Below, piece after piece: positions 33,287-43,287 of a stretch of 64,000 nucleotides of DNA (positions are counted from its first letter, which is position 1; every line of letters begins with the position of its first letter). The stretch spans positions 646,355 through 710,354 of the forward strand of contig BCHH01000014.1 of NCBI GenBank assembly GCA_001599595.1. Reading direction: 5' to 3'. Made by a program: the position numbers and the translations under genes. The notes under the pieces are model-generated. The model was not told the DNA's origin. It ran no database searches and saw only the letters and a list, made by a program, of their open reading frames with translations. The stretch comes from Beverwykella pulmonaria. Taxonomy: Eukaryota > Ascomycota > Dothideomycetes > Pleosporales > Melanommataceae.

Positions 33287-34094
33287 TTGGCAGCGCTTCC
33301 TGAACCGTCGCTTTGCAGACTTCGGGAGCCTTTTGTAGTTCTTGGGGAGACTGGGAATAAGACTGTTGTAGCTAATGGAGCGAAGGGGGAAGAGAAGGCG
33401 GAAAGCAGGCGGAAAGAAGGGTGTCAAGGTTACTTTGCTCTTGTACAGTCCAAGTTCAAACAGCCTACGGACAAGTACAAGAACAAGCAGAAGGAGAAGA
33501 AGTATGCCACACTGTCCGAGAAGGAAAGATAAAAGCAGCCAACGATCTCCTTGCTGCAACAGAGTCACCCAAGAGTCCAGACTAGACAGAGGCAGAGAAA
33601 GAGCAAAAGGAACTGACCAGCATTCTGGAAGACCTCAACCTCTCCGCTATCAACAACCGCGTCTTCAATTTCTCCAAAAAGTCGGAAGAGCTCCTTGGAA
33701 AATTTACCCTCATCCTCAAGGACATTGTCAACGGTGTTCCGACAGCTTACAACGATCTCAAGGTGTTCAAGGATTATGATGGTCAGTTGAAGAAGATGTA
33801 CGGAAGTTTGCCACCATTCCTGCAGAATCTATTCAAGAGCCTTTCGGCGAAGATTACTGTAGCAGCGCCTCGTTCACCGACGGCGGTATCTCATTCATGA
33901 ATAATTCCGCCGAGGGAGAGCGTAGCACGAAGAAAGAGATGGCGAAGCCTTCCCCTCACCTCATCATCCACGATGACAAAAAAGCGATTGTAGATGGCAT
34001 GCCGTCCGTATCGCACCTACCGGACCCAAATTCGGCGCCACTCCCAGAGACTCTATTCAAGGAGGAGCCGATGAAGGTTCCGGTGAAGAAGTGA
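33287..34094 (+). pseudogene. Decayed copy of a conserved fungal gene
   Basis: Coding-like sequence appears in successive frames: a Lys-rich N-terminal part to 33531, then after a frameshift KIKAANDLLAATESPKSPD, a TAG, and in the same frame a well-preserved block (ILEDLNLSAINNRVFNFSKK, LLGKFTLILKDIVNGVPTAY, YGSLPPFLQNLFKSLSAK). A further shift leads into a 65-aa C-terminal frame ending at 34094. The block resembles an uncharacterised fungal protein that I recall as ending in a membrane segment, absent here. Two shifts and a stop argue for a pseudogene. Confidence 0.65.
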
Positions 34095-34774
34095 GCTTGT
34101 ATAAGTATGCCGAGTTGAGCGTTGAGCGTTAAGCGTTAAGTGGGCGAGCGACTATCTTGGCTTCAGAACGATATCCCTTTTGCGTATATATTTTATAGCG
34201 CGTGGCAATGAATCTTCGGTTTGGTCTTTGTACTAGTACATTGATTTACGAAGCAATGATAGCAAACGTATGCACTCACTTTGTGGTATGGTAATTGGGC
34301 CTTGATGTTTACCTTTATGTTCACCATCTCATCTGAGAAGGCCTGCTAATCTTATGGCCAATAACAAGAGTAGCAAGTTTCAAAGTGGATGTCGTAGACA
34401 CAGCGAGCGGAAAGTCTTTCACACATGCTTCTCACCCACGATAGTGCGCGACTCAAATACGATGTTCAATTACGATAATACTTTGACCTTACCCGATCGG
34501 TAGGCGCCTCAAAATTTGCAAGGAGGAACGCCTGCCTAAGGAGGGCTAGATGCTGATAACAAATCAACACTAGAACCTTGGCGTACGTAAATGGCATGAT
34601 GTCGACCTGCAACCTTGTCCCTGCTCAAGCTTTGCATATAAGCGATCTTCGTCCCATGTACCAGGAACATGGGAGACTGTCTTGTACATTCCTAGGACCT
34701 CCGAAGACTGTAATTGAGACCAGGATCGCGTCTAGGACTACGTCAAACGGAGGGTTTCTTGAGCGATTGTCAAC
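34095..34774. other. Intergenic region and promoter of the secreted esterase
   Basis: Contains a 7-nt repeat (GTTGAGC/GTTAAGC, four copies near 34115) and a TATAA at 34637-34641, about 135 nt before the ATG. No gene seen. Confidence 0.45.
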
Positions 34775-36820
34775 ATGCAGTTCTTAAGACGTGCGGTGGC
34801 TTCGTCACTGATGTGCGCAAAAGCTCTTGCTCATCCAACAAACCACCATGAACCCAAGATCCAAGTTCACATATCCGTTGCAGACGGCATCTTGAACGGC
34901 AGCACAGATGGCCATGTCCAATTGATGTTTGCCCCTGCTGGCACGAATCCGCTCGATGACACCGATGTCACATCGTCACCCAACTATTTCTACGGCCAAA
35001 ATGTTTACCATCTTAGCACCAGGCATCCCATTACGCTCTCCGAAGGAAGCAATCTCACCAGCGACTTCGGCGTATTTGGATTTCCCAGCACCAGCATCGA
35101 CGATGTCGAGCCAGGAAACTATAGCATTCAGGCCTTTTTGAATCCATACGAGAAAGTGACCCGTGCCGATGGCTCAACGATCAGTGTGCGCTTCCCCTGT
35201 GGCGATGGTGCCCCTGGTGTTGGCGGTTATGGAACGCCAATCACCTCGATAGTCAATGTTACCGTAACTGGAAAGTCGCAAACTATCAAGCTCATCTTCA
35301 ACAACATCACGGCACCTGAAGACTTCACTGGCACCGAGATCGGCGGCTGCCAACAAGGCAACTACGAAGACACCGAGTATCTCAAGTACGTCAAGATCCG
35401 CAGCGACGTCTTGAGCGCCTGGTGGAACCGTGACGTGTACGTTGGTGCCAATGTCTTGCTACCACACGGCTACAACGCCAACGACACAACCAAACGCTAC
35501 CCCGTAGTCTATGCGCAGGGTCATTGGCCCGGGGATCGAGGAGCATTCAATTACCCAACCTATCTCGGCGGAGAATTCGCAAGCGCATGGGACAGCGGCA
35601 CAATACCAGGCACAAACACCACAGCCGCTCGCGAAACTCCCAAATTGATACTCATCACTTTCCGCCACGAAAACGCTTTCTACGACGACTCTTACGCAGT
35701 CAATTCGGCGAATCTAGGTCCTTGGGGCGACGCCATCAATGAAGAGCTCATCCCTCATCTTGACGCAACATTCAACACGATCGCGGAACCGTATGCCCGT
35801 ATTCAGCAGGGTGGCTCAACTGGAGGCTGGGAATCCGCCGCGAGCGTCGTATTCCGACCTGACCTATTCGGCGTCTGTTTCTCCTCTTATCCAGACTCGC
35901 TGGACTTTCACAGACACCAAGACATCCCGCTCTACACGAACAAGAACGCATATCTTCGCGAGAATGGGAGCGCCATAGTGTCAATCCGCACGTTTGAGAA
36001 CGACACTCAGATTGATCTGGCAACTGTAGCGCAGGAGAACCACTGGGAACTCACGTACGGCACCTCGACGCGCTCAATCGCCGGGCAGTGGGATATCTGG
36101 AACGCAGTATTTGGCGTTCAGGGCCTGAACGGGTATCCGCTTGTGCCGTGGGATAAGGTCACCGGCGAGATATATCCCGGCGCTGTGGAGTACTGGAAGC
36201 ATATGGATCTCGCAGAGTACATTACGTCAAACTGGGACAATGAGTTGAACCTCGGGGAGGTGCTGAAGGGCAGGATGTACATCTACGTGGGGCTACAGGA
36301 TGATTATTTCCTCAACGAGGGTGTAGCGCAGTTCCAGGGGAGAGTGGAGGCGAAGGGTGGAGTTGGATGGGCGAACTTCACATACCTGGCAGGAGAAGGC
36401 CACGGTGGAATTTATAATCTCTTGAATGTCTGGTCTTATCTGGAGTTGCTGCAGTCTTGGGTAGAAGACCATGCTCCGGATGGGAAAACGCCACTTTCTC
36501 GGTCAGTAACTACATCTGCGGCCCGAGGAAACAAGTTTGAGGATATAATGGCTTATGGGGGACATAAGGCTGCGCTCGCGAGACAGGCACCGCCGGCTAT
36601 TAAGGGGACGAAGGCGACTGTGGGACGATGGGATCCGGGTGTAAAGTTGGAGGCTCAGTGGGTTGTGGATGGGAAGAAGTGTGGGAAACCGTTTGGAATA
36701 AAGCAGGAGGCAGAGGTCGCGTATAAGGGTGGGAAGAAGGGCAAGCTGCAAATTTTGGTTACGGGAAAGAAGAGTGGGTATGTGGATGAGACGAGGAGGA
36801 GTAATACCGTTATATGTTGA
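34775..36820 (+). CDS. Secreted esterase-like alpha/beta hydrolase
   Basis: Intronless, 681 aa. The N-terminus is a signal peptide (SSLMCAKALAHPT region). Many N-x-S/T sites suggest heavy glycosylation. The middle holds an esterase fold: YPVVYAQGHWPGDRG strand, then QQGGSTGGWESAA, a GxSxGG nucleophile elbow at about residue 350, and a late GEGHGG with a likely catalytic His. Asp candidates such as GLQDDYF precede it. The N-terminal 200 residues form a beta-rich domain (HISVADGIL). It resembles the putative-esterase family (EstA/Fes-like); the substrate is unknown, perhaps a plant or microbial ester. The basic C-terminal region (KGGKKGKLQ) is unusual. Confidence 0.85.
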   Translation: MQFLRRAVASSLMCAKALAHPTNHHEPKIQVHISVADGILNGSTDGHVQLMFAPAGTNPLDDTDVTSSPNYFYGQNVYHLSTRHPITLSEGSNLTSDFGVFGFPSTSIDDVEPGNYSIQAFLNPYEKVTRADGSTISVRFPCGDGAPGVGGYGTPITSIVNVTVTGKSQTIKLIFNNITAPEDFTGTEIGGCQQGNYEDTEYLKYVKIRSDVLSAWWNRDVYVGANVLLPHGYNANDTTKRYPVVYAQGHWPGDRGAFNYPTYLGGEFASAWDSGTIPGTNTTAARETPKLILITFRHENAFYDDSYAVNSANLGPWGDAINEELIPHLDATFNTIAEPYARIQQGGSTGGWESAASVVFRPDLFGVCFSSYPDSLDFHRHQDIPLYTNKNAYLRENGSAIVSIRTFENDTQIDLATVAQENHWELTYGTSTRSIAGQWDIWNAVFGVQGLNGYPLVPWDKVTGEIYPGAVEYWKHMDLAEYITSNWDNELNLGEVLKGRMYIYVGLQDDYFLNEGVAQFQGRVEAKGGVGWANFTYLAGEGHGGIYNLLNVWSYLELLQSWVEDHAPDGKTPLSRSVTTSAARGNKFEDIMAYGGHKAALARQAPPAIKGTKATVGRWDPGVKLEAQWVVDGKKCGKPFGIKQEAEVAYKGGKKGKLQILVTGKKSGYVDETRRSNTVIC

Positions 36821-37605
36821 GAGCTTTACCCAAGAAATTACTAGGCTCCACATCATTGCATCTATTCCTTTAGCGTTTTACTCGGCTTTCATCAGACGAC
36901 AGAGTTTGGCACCGGGTTGGTGCACGTCTATCTCAACTCCACTCTCATGATTGCCGCAGATGGGGAATAAGCCAACATCTAATTCCTTCTCGTCCCGTAT
37001 CCTCCGCTGATATCGGTGAAATCCGAAATGTTTCCATCCCTATCTCTTTCGTCAACGACGATGGAGTCGAATATCAAGTGTAAGTTCATCACTCAATAGC
37101 AACATACCCTAACAATGGCGTTCTCACTCCATCAGTACTGATTCCGTACATGCAATACATCTGAGTGAATTACATAGTCGGGAATTGACTCTAAGAAAGT
37201 CTCTTAGTATCGCGAATTTTTCACTGTTCTCGAACAGAGTTGACATGGGAGTGCACCACACTGTAACCTCTGCAAAGAAGCACATTATAATATTCATACG
37301 TGTTAGAAAGATGCAGAAACTATTGTAGATTAATTTGCAAGTTGTAGAAAGTTGATAAAGCGACTGGCTAGTTTTAGTGGTCGACTCGCTTGTGAAATAA
37401 GGTATAAAACCAATTATATAAGTTATTGCTTTTGCTCTCATAAAGAAGACTAGGTTAGTATTTCGATTACAAAGTAAGATATCAAACACTTCGCGAAATC
37501 AAAACCTATCCCTACCTCTTACCCTCTCTCCCCCCCACCCCAAATCTCTCCTGTTACCTGCTACTTCGCCGTCTAATGAGACGTAGTCGAGTATCGTGAA
37601 GGTAT
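36821..37605. other. AT-rich intergenic region
   Basis: Convergent 3' flanks; very AT-rich from 37.1 to 37.5 kb. No gene seen. Confidence 0.5.
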
Positions 37606-38593
37606 TTACTCTGGAGCTGACCTGCGCAAGTCGTTGAAGTACGAATCTGGTGCTAATATCTCGGGCTCGTACCCTCTATTGCGGTCCATTGCCCATGAAT
37701 GCACCGAGTCCCAATTTACACACTGCCATTCTGCACCAGATTTTAATTGCAGCGCGTTGTCTGAATCTGGGTCGAGGGCGATCGGGTACAGAGCTGTGTC
37801 AGGTTTGCACATGAGATAGTCGACTAGAGTCTGAATGCAGTGCTCTGTAAGGAGGTTAGATGGACATGAAAGATCGACCGTATTGGGGCGCTGGAATTCT
37901 TACTTCCGTGGTCGCGACGAATGTTTCGTTGGGCGGTCGTCATATTCGTCCAGTAGACCTCTTCGTGTGCTAGATAATATAGCCATCGCTAAATTGGCGA
38001 GCCCTTAGTTTAGGAATGAAGAGGACATAGAGAAGAAGCATACCATGCAGTGAAGTTGATGATAGACGCCAAGTACAGCGAGGTAGTTGCCATCAACCAA
38101 CTTCACGGTCGTACGCGGATCTCCACCAGAGAGCTTGACTTCGTCCTCGGTTGCGAATATGTAGGAGGCTAAGATTACTTTAGTTACGTTACTACTCTTC
38201 CTATTAGTTGAGGGACCATACGAATTAAGAGATCGCGCCACGCTGCGTGCATCTCACGCGACGGGTCGGATGACAGAATGGATTTGCCATCGAGGTGGGC
38301 TTTGCGGTTGTGAACCTGGATAACATTCTTTGCTGCCGCTAGATAATCCCATTTCATCAGTATCAATGAACACGACAGTCAGCTATGAACTGGAGTTGCT
38401 TACAGTAGGGAATGTGCGGGTAGTATGTCTGGGCGTGCAGACAAATGGCGATACCGGTCACCAATAACGCATAAGCAAAAAGAATGATACTCGTTGTTCG
38501 CCATTTGGATTCTGAACCTTTTCTGATTGTCGCTCCATCATTTTCTTGGTCTTCAACGAGGAGTGGTGTGCTCTGCTCGAGTGATAGACCCAT
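37606..38593 (-). CDS. UstYa-like oxidase (DUF3328)
   Basis: Exons (minus) 38593-38404, 38338-38222, 38168-38044, 37988-37904, 37844-37606; 251 aa. It has a short cytoplasmic tail, one transmembrane anchor (SIILFAYALLVTGIAICLHA) and a lumenal domain with the two HxxHC motifs of the family: HQLHC and, across intron 4, HGKHC. UstYa-type proteins carry out oxidative cyclisations in ribosomal-peptide and other secondary-metabolite pathways. All four introns (53-65 nt) close in frame with clear branch sites. No precursor peptide with repeated cores or other pathway enzyme was seen beside it, so it may be an orphan; the tiny secreted protein at 39309 is not repetitive. Confidence 0.9.
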
Positions 38594-39308
38594 TGTATGA
38601 GAATGAGACTATGCAGTGCACTACCTCAAAGGTGATGTTTTGAAAATCTTTATGAATTGCAGACGGACAGCTATGGTCAACCTAGTATTATAGATATAAA
38701 GGGCTTTTGCGAGTCGCTTTGCTATGTTTATCATCTCAAGCATGTCGCCTTATCATCTGATGTAGAATGCGCATTATAACCTACATTGTGGGCGGAAGCA
38801 TGATTCCGCATCTCGCAGGGCAGTTAGCCCGGGGTTACATGCATTGTCAGCTTGGAGCATATCATCCATAGATTGAGTGTTCATCATTATTAGAACCGTA
38901 GACTTGGTAGCTGTCCGTTAATCCTCCGGCAAAGGCTCCCCCCGAGCGGTTACCACTTTGGCAATGATTGCAGATCCTACAAGGCAGTATTTCAATCAAT
39001 TCCTTGCTCCCTTACTTGTTGAAGGCATATTTTATATTAAAACTGCTACGTTGTAACACGAGGATACAGGGCTAGACCTTAATATACATATTTGGAATCA
39101 AGACTTCAATCCTAGAAGCCTACGCTAGTCGCTTGTTACCCTAATGTGACCATCACTGATAAAGTTCATAATCTTTCACAGTTTTTGATATATATGGTCA
39201 TTGTTGTAACTCTCTCAAACATTGTCAAGTCTAATCAGTACCGTCTTCCATATCCTCACGATCTTCAAGACACCACTCCCATCACACAAGGCCAAAACCT
39301 ACTCAACC
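38594..39308. other. Intergenic region between divergent UstYa-like and small secreted protein genes
   Basis: About 700 bp, AT-rich, presumably holding both promoters. No feature identified. Confidence 0.45.
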
Positions 39309-39535
39309 ATGCGCTTCGCCTCTATTCTCAGCCTCTTCACCATGGCACTCAGTGCTGTTGCTTTGCCCACGACAGGTAAAGCCTACGTCAATTCGCAAAT
39401 TGTTTTAGCCAACTCAATATAGGATTCAATGTCGATGACAAGGGCGTTGTTACAACTCCAGAGCCATGTTCGGAAGATTTTATTGCTTTCACTGCGAACC
39501 CTGCTATGGAATGTCCTTCTGCTCCACAGAAATAA
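39309..39535 (+). CDS. Tiny secreted protein, 59 aa (effector-like)
   Basis: Exons 39309-39375 and 39423-39535. The 47-nt intron has GTAAAG and AATATAG borders. A clear signal peptide (MRFASILSLFTMALSAVALP) leaves a mature peptide of about 40 residues with two cysteines (EPCSED and MECPSAP) and no repeats. No family is recognised. Size and secretion fit small secreted effectors or antimicrobial-type peptides, but this is only by analogy. Confidence 0.65.
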
Positions 39536-39806
39536 TGAACGGCGGGAGTCCTACAGAGGGTGTTGAAAGGATGCTTTGGGTCTTGGAAGAAGATAGTATT
39601 AGTTAAGCTTCCAGATGGAAACCATTCAATCATTTATCAATTATATACTATCAAGATGAAAATCTTCCTCTAAGCTCATCTATCTCTATGACTTTGCTGG
39701 CCTTTCCACGCTTTCAAGCAACCCACGCGAATCATACAACGACGAACTTCTGTGATGAACCCAAAGTATTATGCTACCTCAGACCGAGCAAACTTGGACG
39801 CTGTAA

Positions 39807-40622
39807 TTACTCTGAGCTGTCTCGATTCACCTTGCGAACATCATTAAAAATGGTTCCCCCATCGTCTCTGTTCCTCTCTCTGGTCATCCAGAAAAGCCTG
39901 ATGGCTGGCCTCGACGCAAACTTCTCTGGAACTTGCAAGACCACATGGCGCTTCACCACGAAACCAGATTTTTCGTAAAGCCATCGTGCGGCATCTGTTG
40001 ACATGACTGTGCACTACGCAGACTGATTAGTATTACAAGAGCAAGAGTAGAATGGCTTGTGAGCAATGCACCTTTGCACCAATTTTGTCTACCAAATTCA
40101 ATCCCGAATTCACTAGTAATGTTCCAACTCCTCGATATTGATGTTCTGGTGCTACTGCAAGCACAAAAAGATCTTTTCAATCCATTAGTTGCATCACAAG
40201 AAAGGCAGGATCAACATACTGATCAGTGGCAAGCTATTATCCTCCCAGAATGGAGCCTCTACCCGAGCAAGGGAAGCATTGAGAGCAGCCGCAAACTCCG
40301 CCTCTTCATCGTTCTCCTCGGCTTTGGGTGGTGACGAATTGCTATCCGACGTGTAGACAGGTTTCTTGCTTTCAAAGATAAGCCACACAGCAACACCGAC
40401 TATCTCTCCAGTTGCTATTTCAGTGACCTTCTCCCATCTTGATTTCTCACTCGTCTCTGTGAAACTAGAAAGTTTCTTTAGAGCTTTCTCTTGCCCTTCT
40501 TTGGTCAGATTCTGCGGATGGACAGCATTGATATAGGGATTTTCGCCACGATGTGAGCTGAAGATCACTGATGTGATTTTTGCCATATCTTCAGGGCGTG
40601 CCAACCCGACTTCAAACTCCAT
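39807..40622 (-). CDS. GNAT-family N-acetyltransferase
   Basis: Exons (minus) 40622-40220, 40154-40072, 40013-39807; 230 aa. The N-terminus (MEFEVGLARPEDM) and the acetyl-CoA motif A (VAPEHQYRGVGTLLVNSG region, split by intron 1) are those of fungal GNAT enzymes. The last exon gives ARWLYEKSGF, the conserved C-terminal helix-strand. Intron 2 uses the TAG acceptor that yields IGAKCTVMSTDAA; the CAG 7 nt later would break the frame. The start at 40622 is preferred over an in-frame Met 11 codons upstream. Substrate unknown. Confidence 0.88.
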
Positions 40623-41097
40623 GATGTTTTTTGGACTAGATGCAGAGCATATCAAACGACAGTAGCAAAAACGGGGAGCTGCACGGCTTGAAAGTTCGTG
40701 TCTGCGCAGTTGTTGGCTTGGCCTGATACGTTTGTCGCTTGTTGCCGCCCAAGGTTAAAATGACAAATGTCCCACTTCGTACCAAATTGGTTAATCTACC
40801 TGAATTTCCGAGGATGCGGGGTGAATACCAGTGGTCTGTTTCTAGGTTGCACAAATGCACGCTGCGTTTCCACGGAGTCCGAAAACTAAAACGGAAAGAT
40901 GAAAGATAGGCAGTGATGGATTTGAAAATATTACATCGTATAATTGGATGCACTAAGGCTAGTGCGCTGTCTAATATGGATAGTTCATGCCTCATCCAAC
41001 TATCTCGCTCTCAAGCCATCTTTTCCTGAACGGGACTTTTCGTCGCTGAAGTTACACCAGAACAACATTTTGTAGACCTTCCTCCCAACTTCGTACC
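40623..41097. other. Divergent region between GNAT and rhodopsin-like genes
   Basis: 475 bp containing both promoters; no distinct element seen. Confidence 0.45.
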
Positions 41098-42321
41098 ATG
41101 CCTTCTCCAGGTAACACCATCAGTCCTTCTCATCGTGGTCCTGCCGTCGACATAACTGTTTGGTCGTTTTTCATCGTTTCGGGACTAGGCGTGGCTACGA
41201 AAGTATGGACAAAGTTGAGCCGCACGAATGCGCCATCTACACGAGCGTTGAGCAGGTTGAACCTCGATGATTACACATTGACGCTGGCATTGGTGAGTTC
41301 AGTCTATATACTTCGCCCAAACATGTACTGATTCCCTATCTGTTAGATCTTTGCTGCTGCTTTTAGCATCACAGTGTCACAACAAGTGGTTGTCGGTCTT
41401 GGATCACCCTTGGAAAAGATTGGATCCGATGCCATGGCGAAGTATCAAAAAGTGAGCACTCTGTCTGCACCTTTGTGTAAAGAAGTCAGCCGATATCTAA
41501 CAACACGAAGCTGGCATACATCGCGCAAATATTCTACGCGTGCGCTCTCTTTACGACAAATGCCGCGGGTGTCCTGTTTGGGCTTATGCTGCAACCAAGT
41601 CGGACTCATATATACGTGTTGAAGTCTACTTTGCTTCTGAATGCCACGTGGTTTTTGTATGGAATTCAATCCCTCTCAAAGAAGCTTCTCACTTAGTAAC
41701 AGATCCTCACTATTTGCGATTGCGTTTCAATGCCGACTTCCGCAACCTTGGGCGATATATACCAACCAGTGCATCGACCAGGTAAGTTACATGCGACTCA
41801 AATAGTCATACTGCCGCTGAAAATTGCATAAAAACATTTAGACAGCATTGTGGACTTATTTTGAAGTTATCGACATTGTCGCGAACCTAGCCCTGGCCAT
41901 AACGCTCTGTAGCATCATATGGATTCTGCAAATGTCGAGCATGAAATACTTGCTCATTGCCTTCTTTGCATCACGAGTGCTGTAAGTAACAGGAAATATC
42001 ATCGAACTGCAGCTTAGTGAAGCTTACCACGAAGATAGAATATTCATTCCGATAGGATTCAAATTCTCACACCTATATAACATCAAATCGTCTCCTCACT
42101 GGAATGTTACGCCAGAACTCGCGACTGGAGCTATGCTATCTTCAGCCATCCTCAATGCTAACATCTTCATCACATGCTTGCCTTTCCTGAAATCTACTAT
42201 GGAATACCTCCAACCTGGCTGGTCTACCAGCAGTACGACAACAGGCTTCATGCGTGGTGGGTTTGGATACAGCAGCATGGGATCTGGATCGAAGACTAGC
42301 CGATCAGAAACACGACAATGA
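41098..42321 (+). CDS. Fungal rhodopsin-like integral membrane protein
   Basis: Exons 41098-41292, 41347-41451, 41511-41656, 41703-41781, 41842-41981, 42039-42321; 315 aa. It matches the fungal 'rhodopsin domain' seven-helix family: LDDYTLTLALIFAAAF, LAYIAQIFYACALFTTNAAG, FQCRLPQPWAIYTNQC, then ALWTYFEVIDIVANLALAIT and FFASRVLIFIPIG. Intron 3 is only 46 nt and is needed to restore the frame through FLSSLFAIAF. Function of the family is unknown; some members are linked to plant sensing or CFEM receptors, but no CFEM domain is present here. The C-terminal tail is Gly/Ser-rich. Confidence 0.85.
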
Positions 42322-43036
42322 ATTGATAGCTCAACAGGCATGATGAATGGATAGGAACTAATGGAGGCATTTTGGATCTTTCGCGCATGAAGAGGGAATG
42401 CGAACATTTTCAACCGTGGTCGAATTTTGTATCAACATTGTAGCTTCTTGCAATAATCAATATCTAAACCTCAAAGTATTATACATGGTTCCCTATGTCT
42501 ACAATGCTGATCTAATACAGTCCAACCGTGATGCTATCCAAGCTGTGGACGGACTAGGTTGCAAATCATGGATTTATCACTCGTCCAAAGCCATGTTTAG
42601 CAATGCATTGATCAACCGACTAGGATATTTAGCACGAACTATCTCTTGAGTATGGAGCCCGTATCTCGATCGTATCCCCCACACTCGTTTAATTTAGGTC
42701 GGGGAGTACAGGAATCCTTCAGCTGCACCAGTGATAAAGGTGAAGGAGCTTTGCATCTCGACTCCTAAATCGTTCGATCTTAGGTCCAGGAGGCATAGAA
42801 AGCCTTCACACGCAGGCAATACATATGCAGGAGCTGCATCCTTCCGAAGCTAGCTTCCGCCTTTGACGTTACGTGCGCAGTTCAAGGAGTGCGGTGGCTT
42901 AACCGTAAACAGGTGATTGGCTTCGGCAATTGAGGGTAACCTCTCAATCGTTTATGGGACGGGGTCAAGCTTGTCAGCAAATGCATCAAGATAAGTCAGT
43001 TCCACTGCAACGGGCCTCCTCAACTTGCACTTGTCA
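42322..43036. other. Intergenic region
   Basis: No gene supported between the rhodopsin-like gene and the 16-nt repeat array. Confidence 0.5.
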
Positions 43037-43222
43037 CCTGCCACCCAGACAACCAGACAAACTGTCACTCAGACAGCCTGCCACTCAGACAACCTGTCAC
43101 CCAGAGAACCTGTCACTCAGACAGCCTGCCACTCAGACAGCCTGCCACTCAGACAGCCTGCCACTCAGATAGCCCGCTACTCAGATAGCCTGCCACTCAG
43201 ACAACCTGCCACGCAGACAACC
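43037..43222. repeat. 16-nt tandem repeat array, about 11 copies
   Basis: The unit is CCTGCCACTCAGACAG with variants (CCTGTCACTCAGACAG, CCTGCCACTCAGATAG). It ends 65 bp before the permease start codon, so it lies in that gene's promoter or 5' UTR. Confidence 0.92.
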
Positions 43223-43287
43223 TTTTTCAGTTCCATTGGAGGCACCTTTCTAGTTGAATCTACCGTGGTAGAAAGACTACAAGCACA

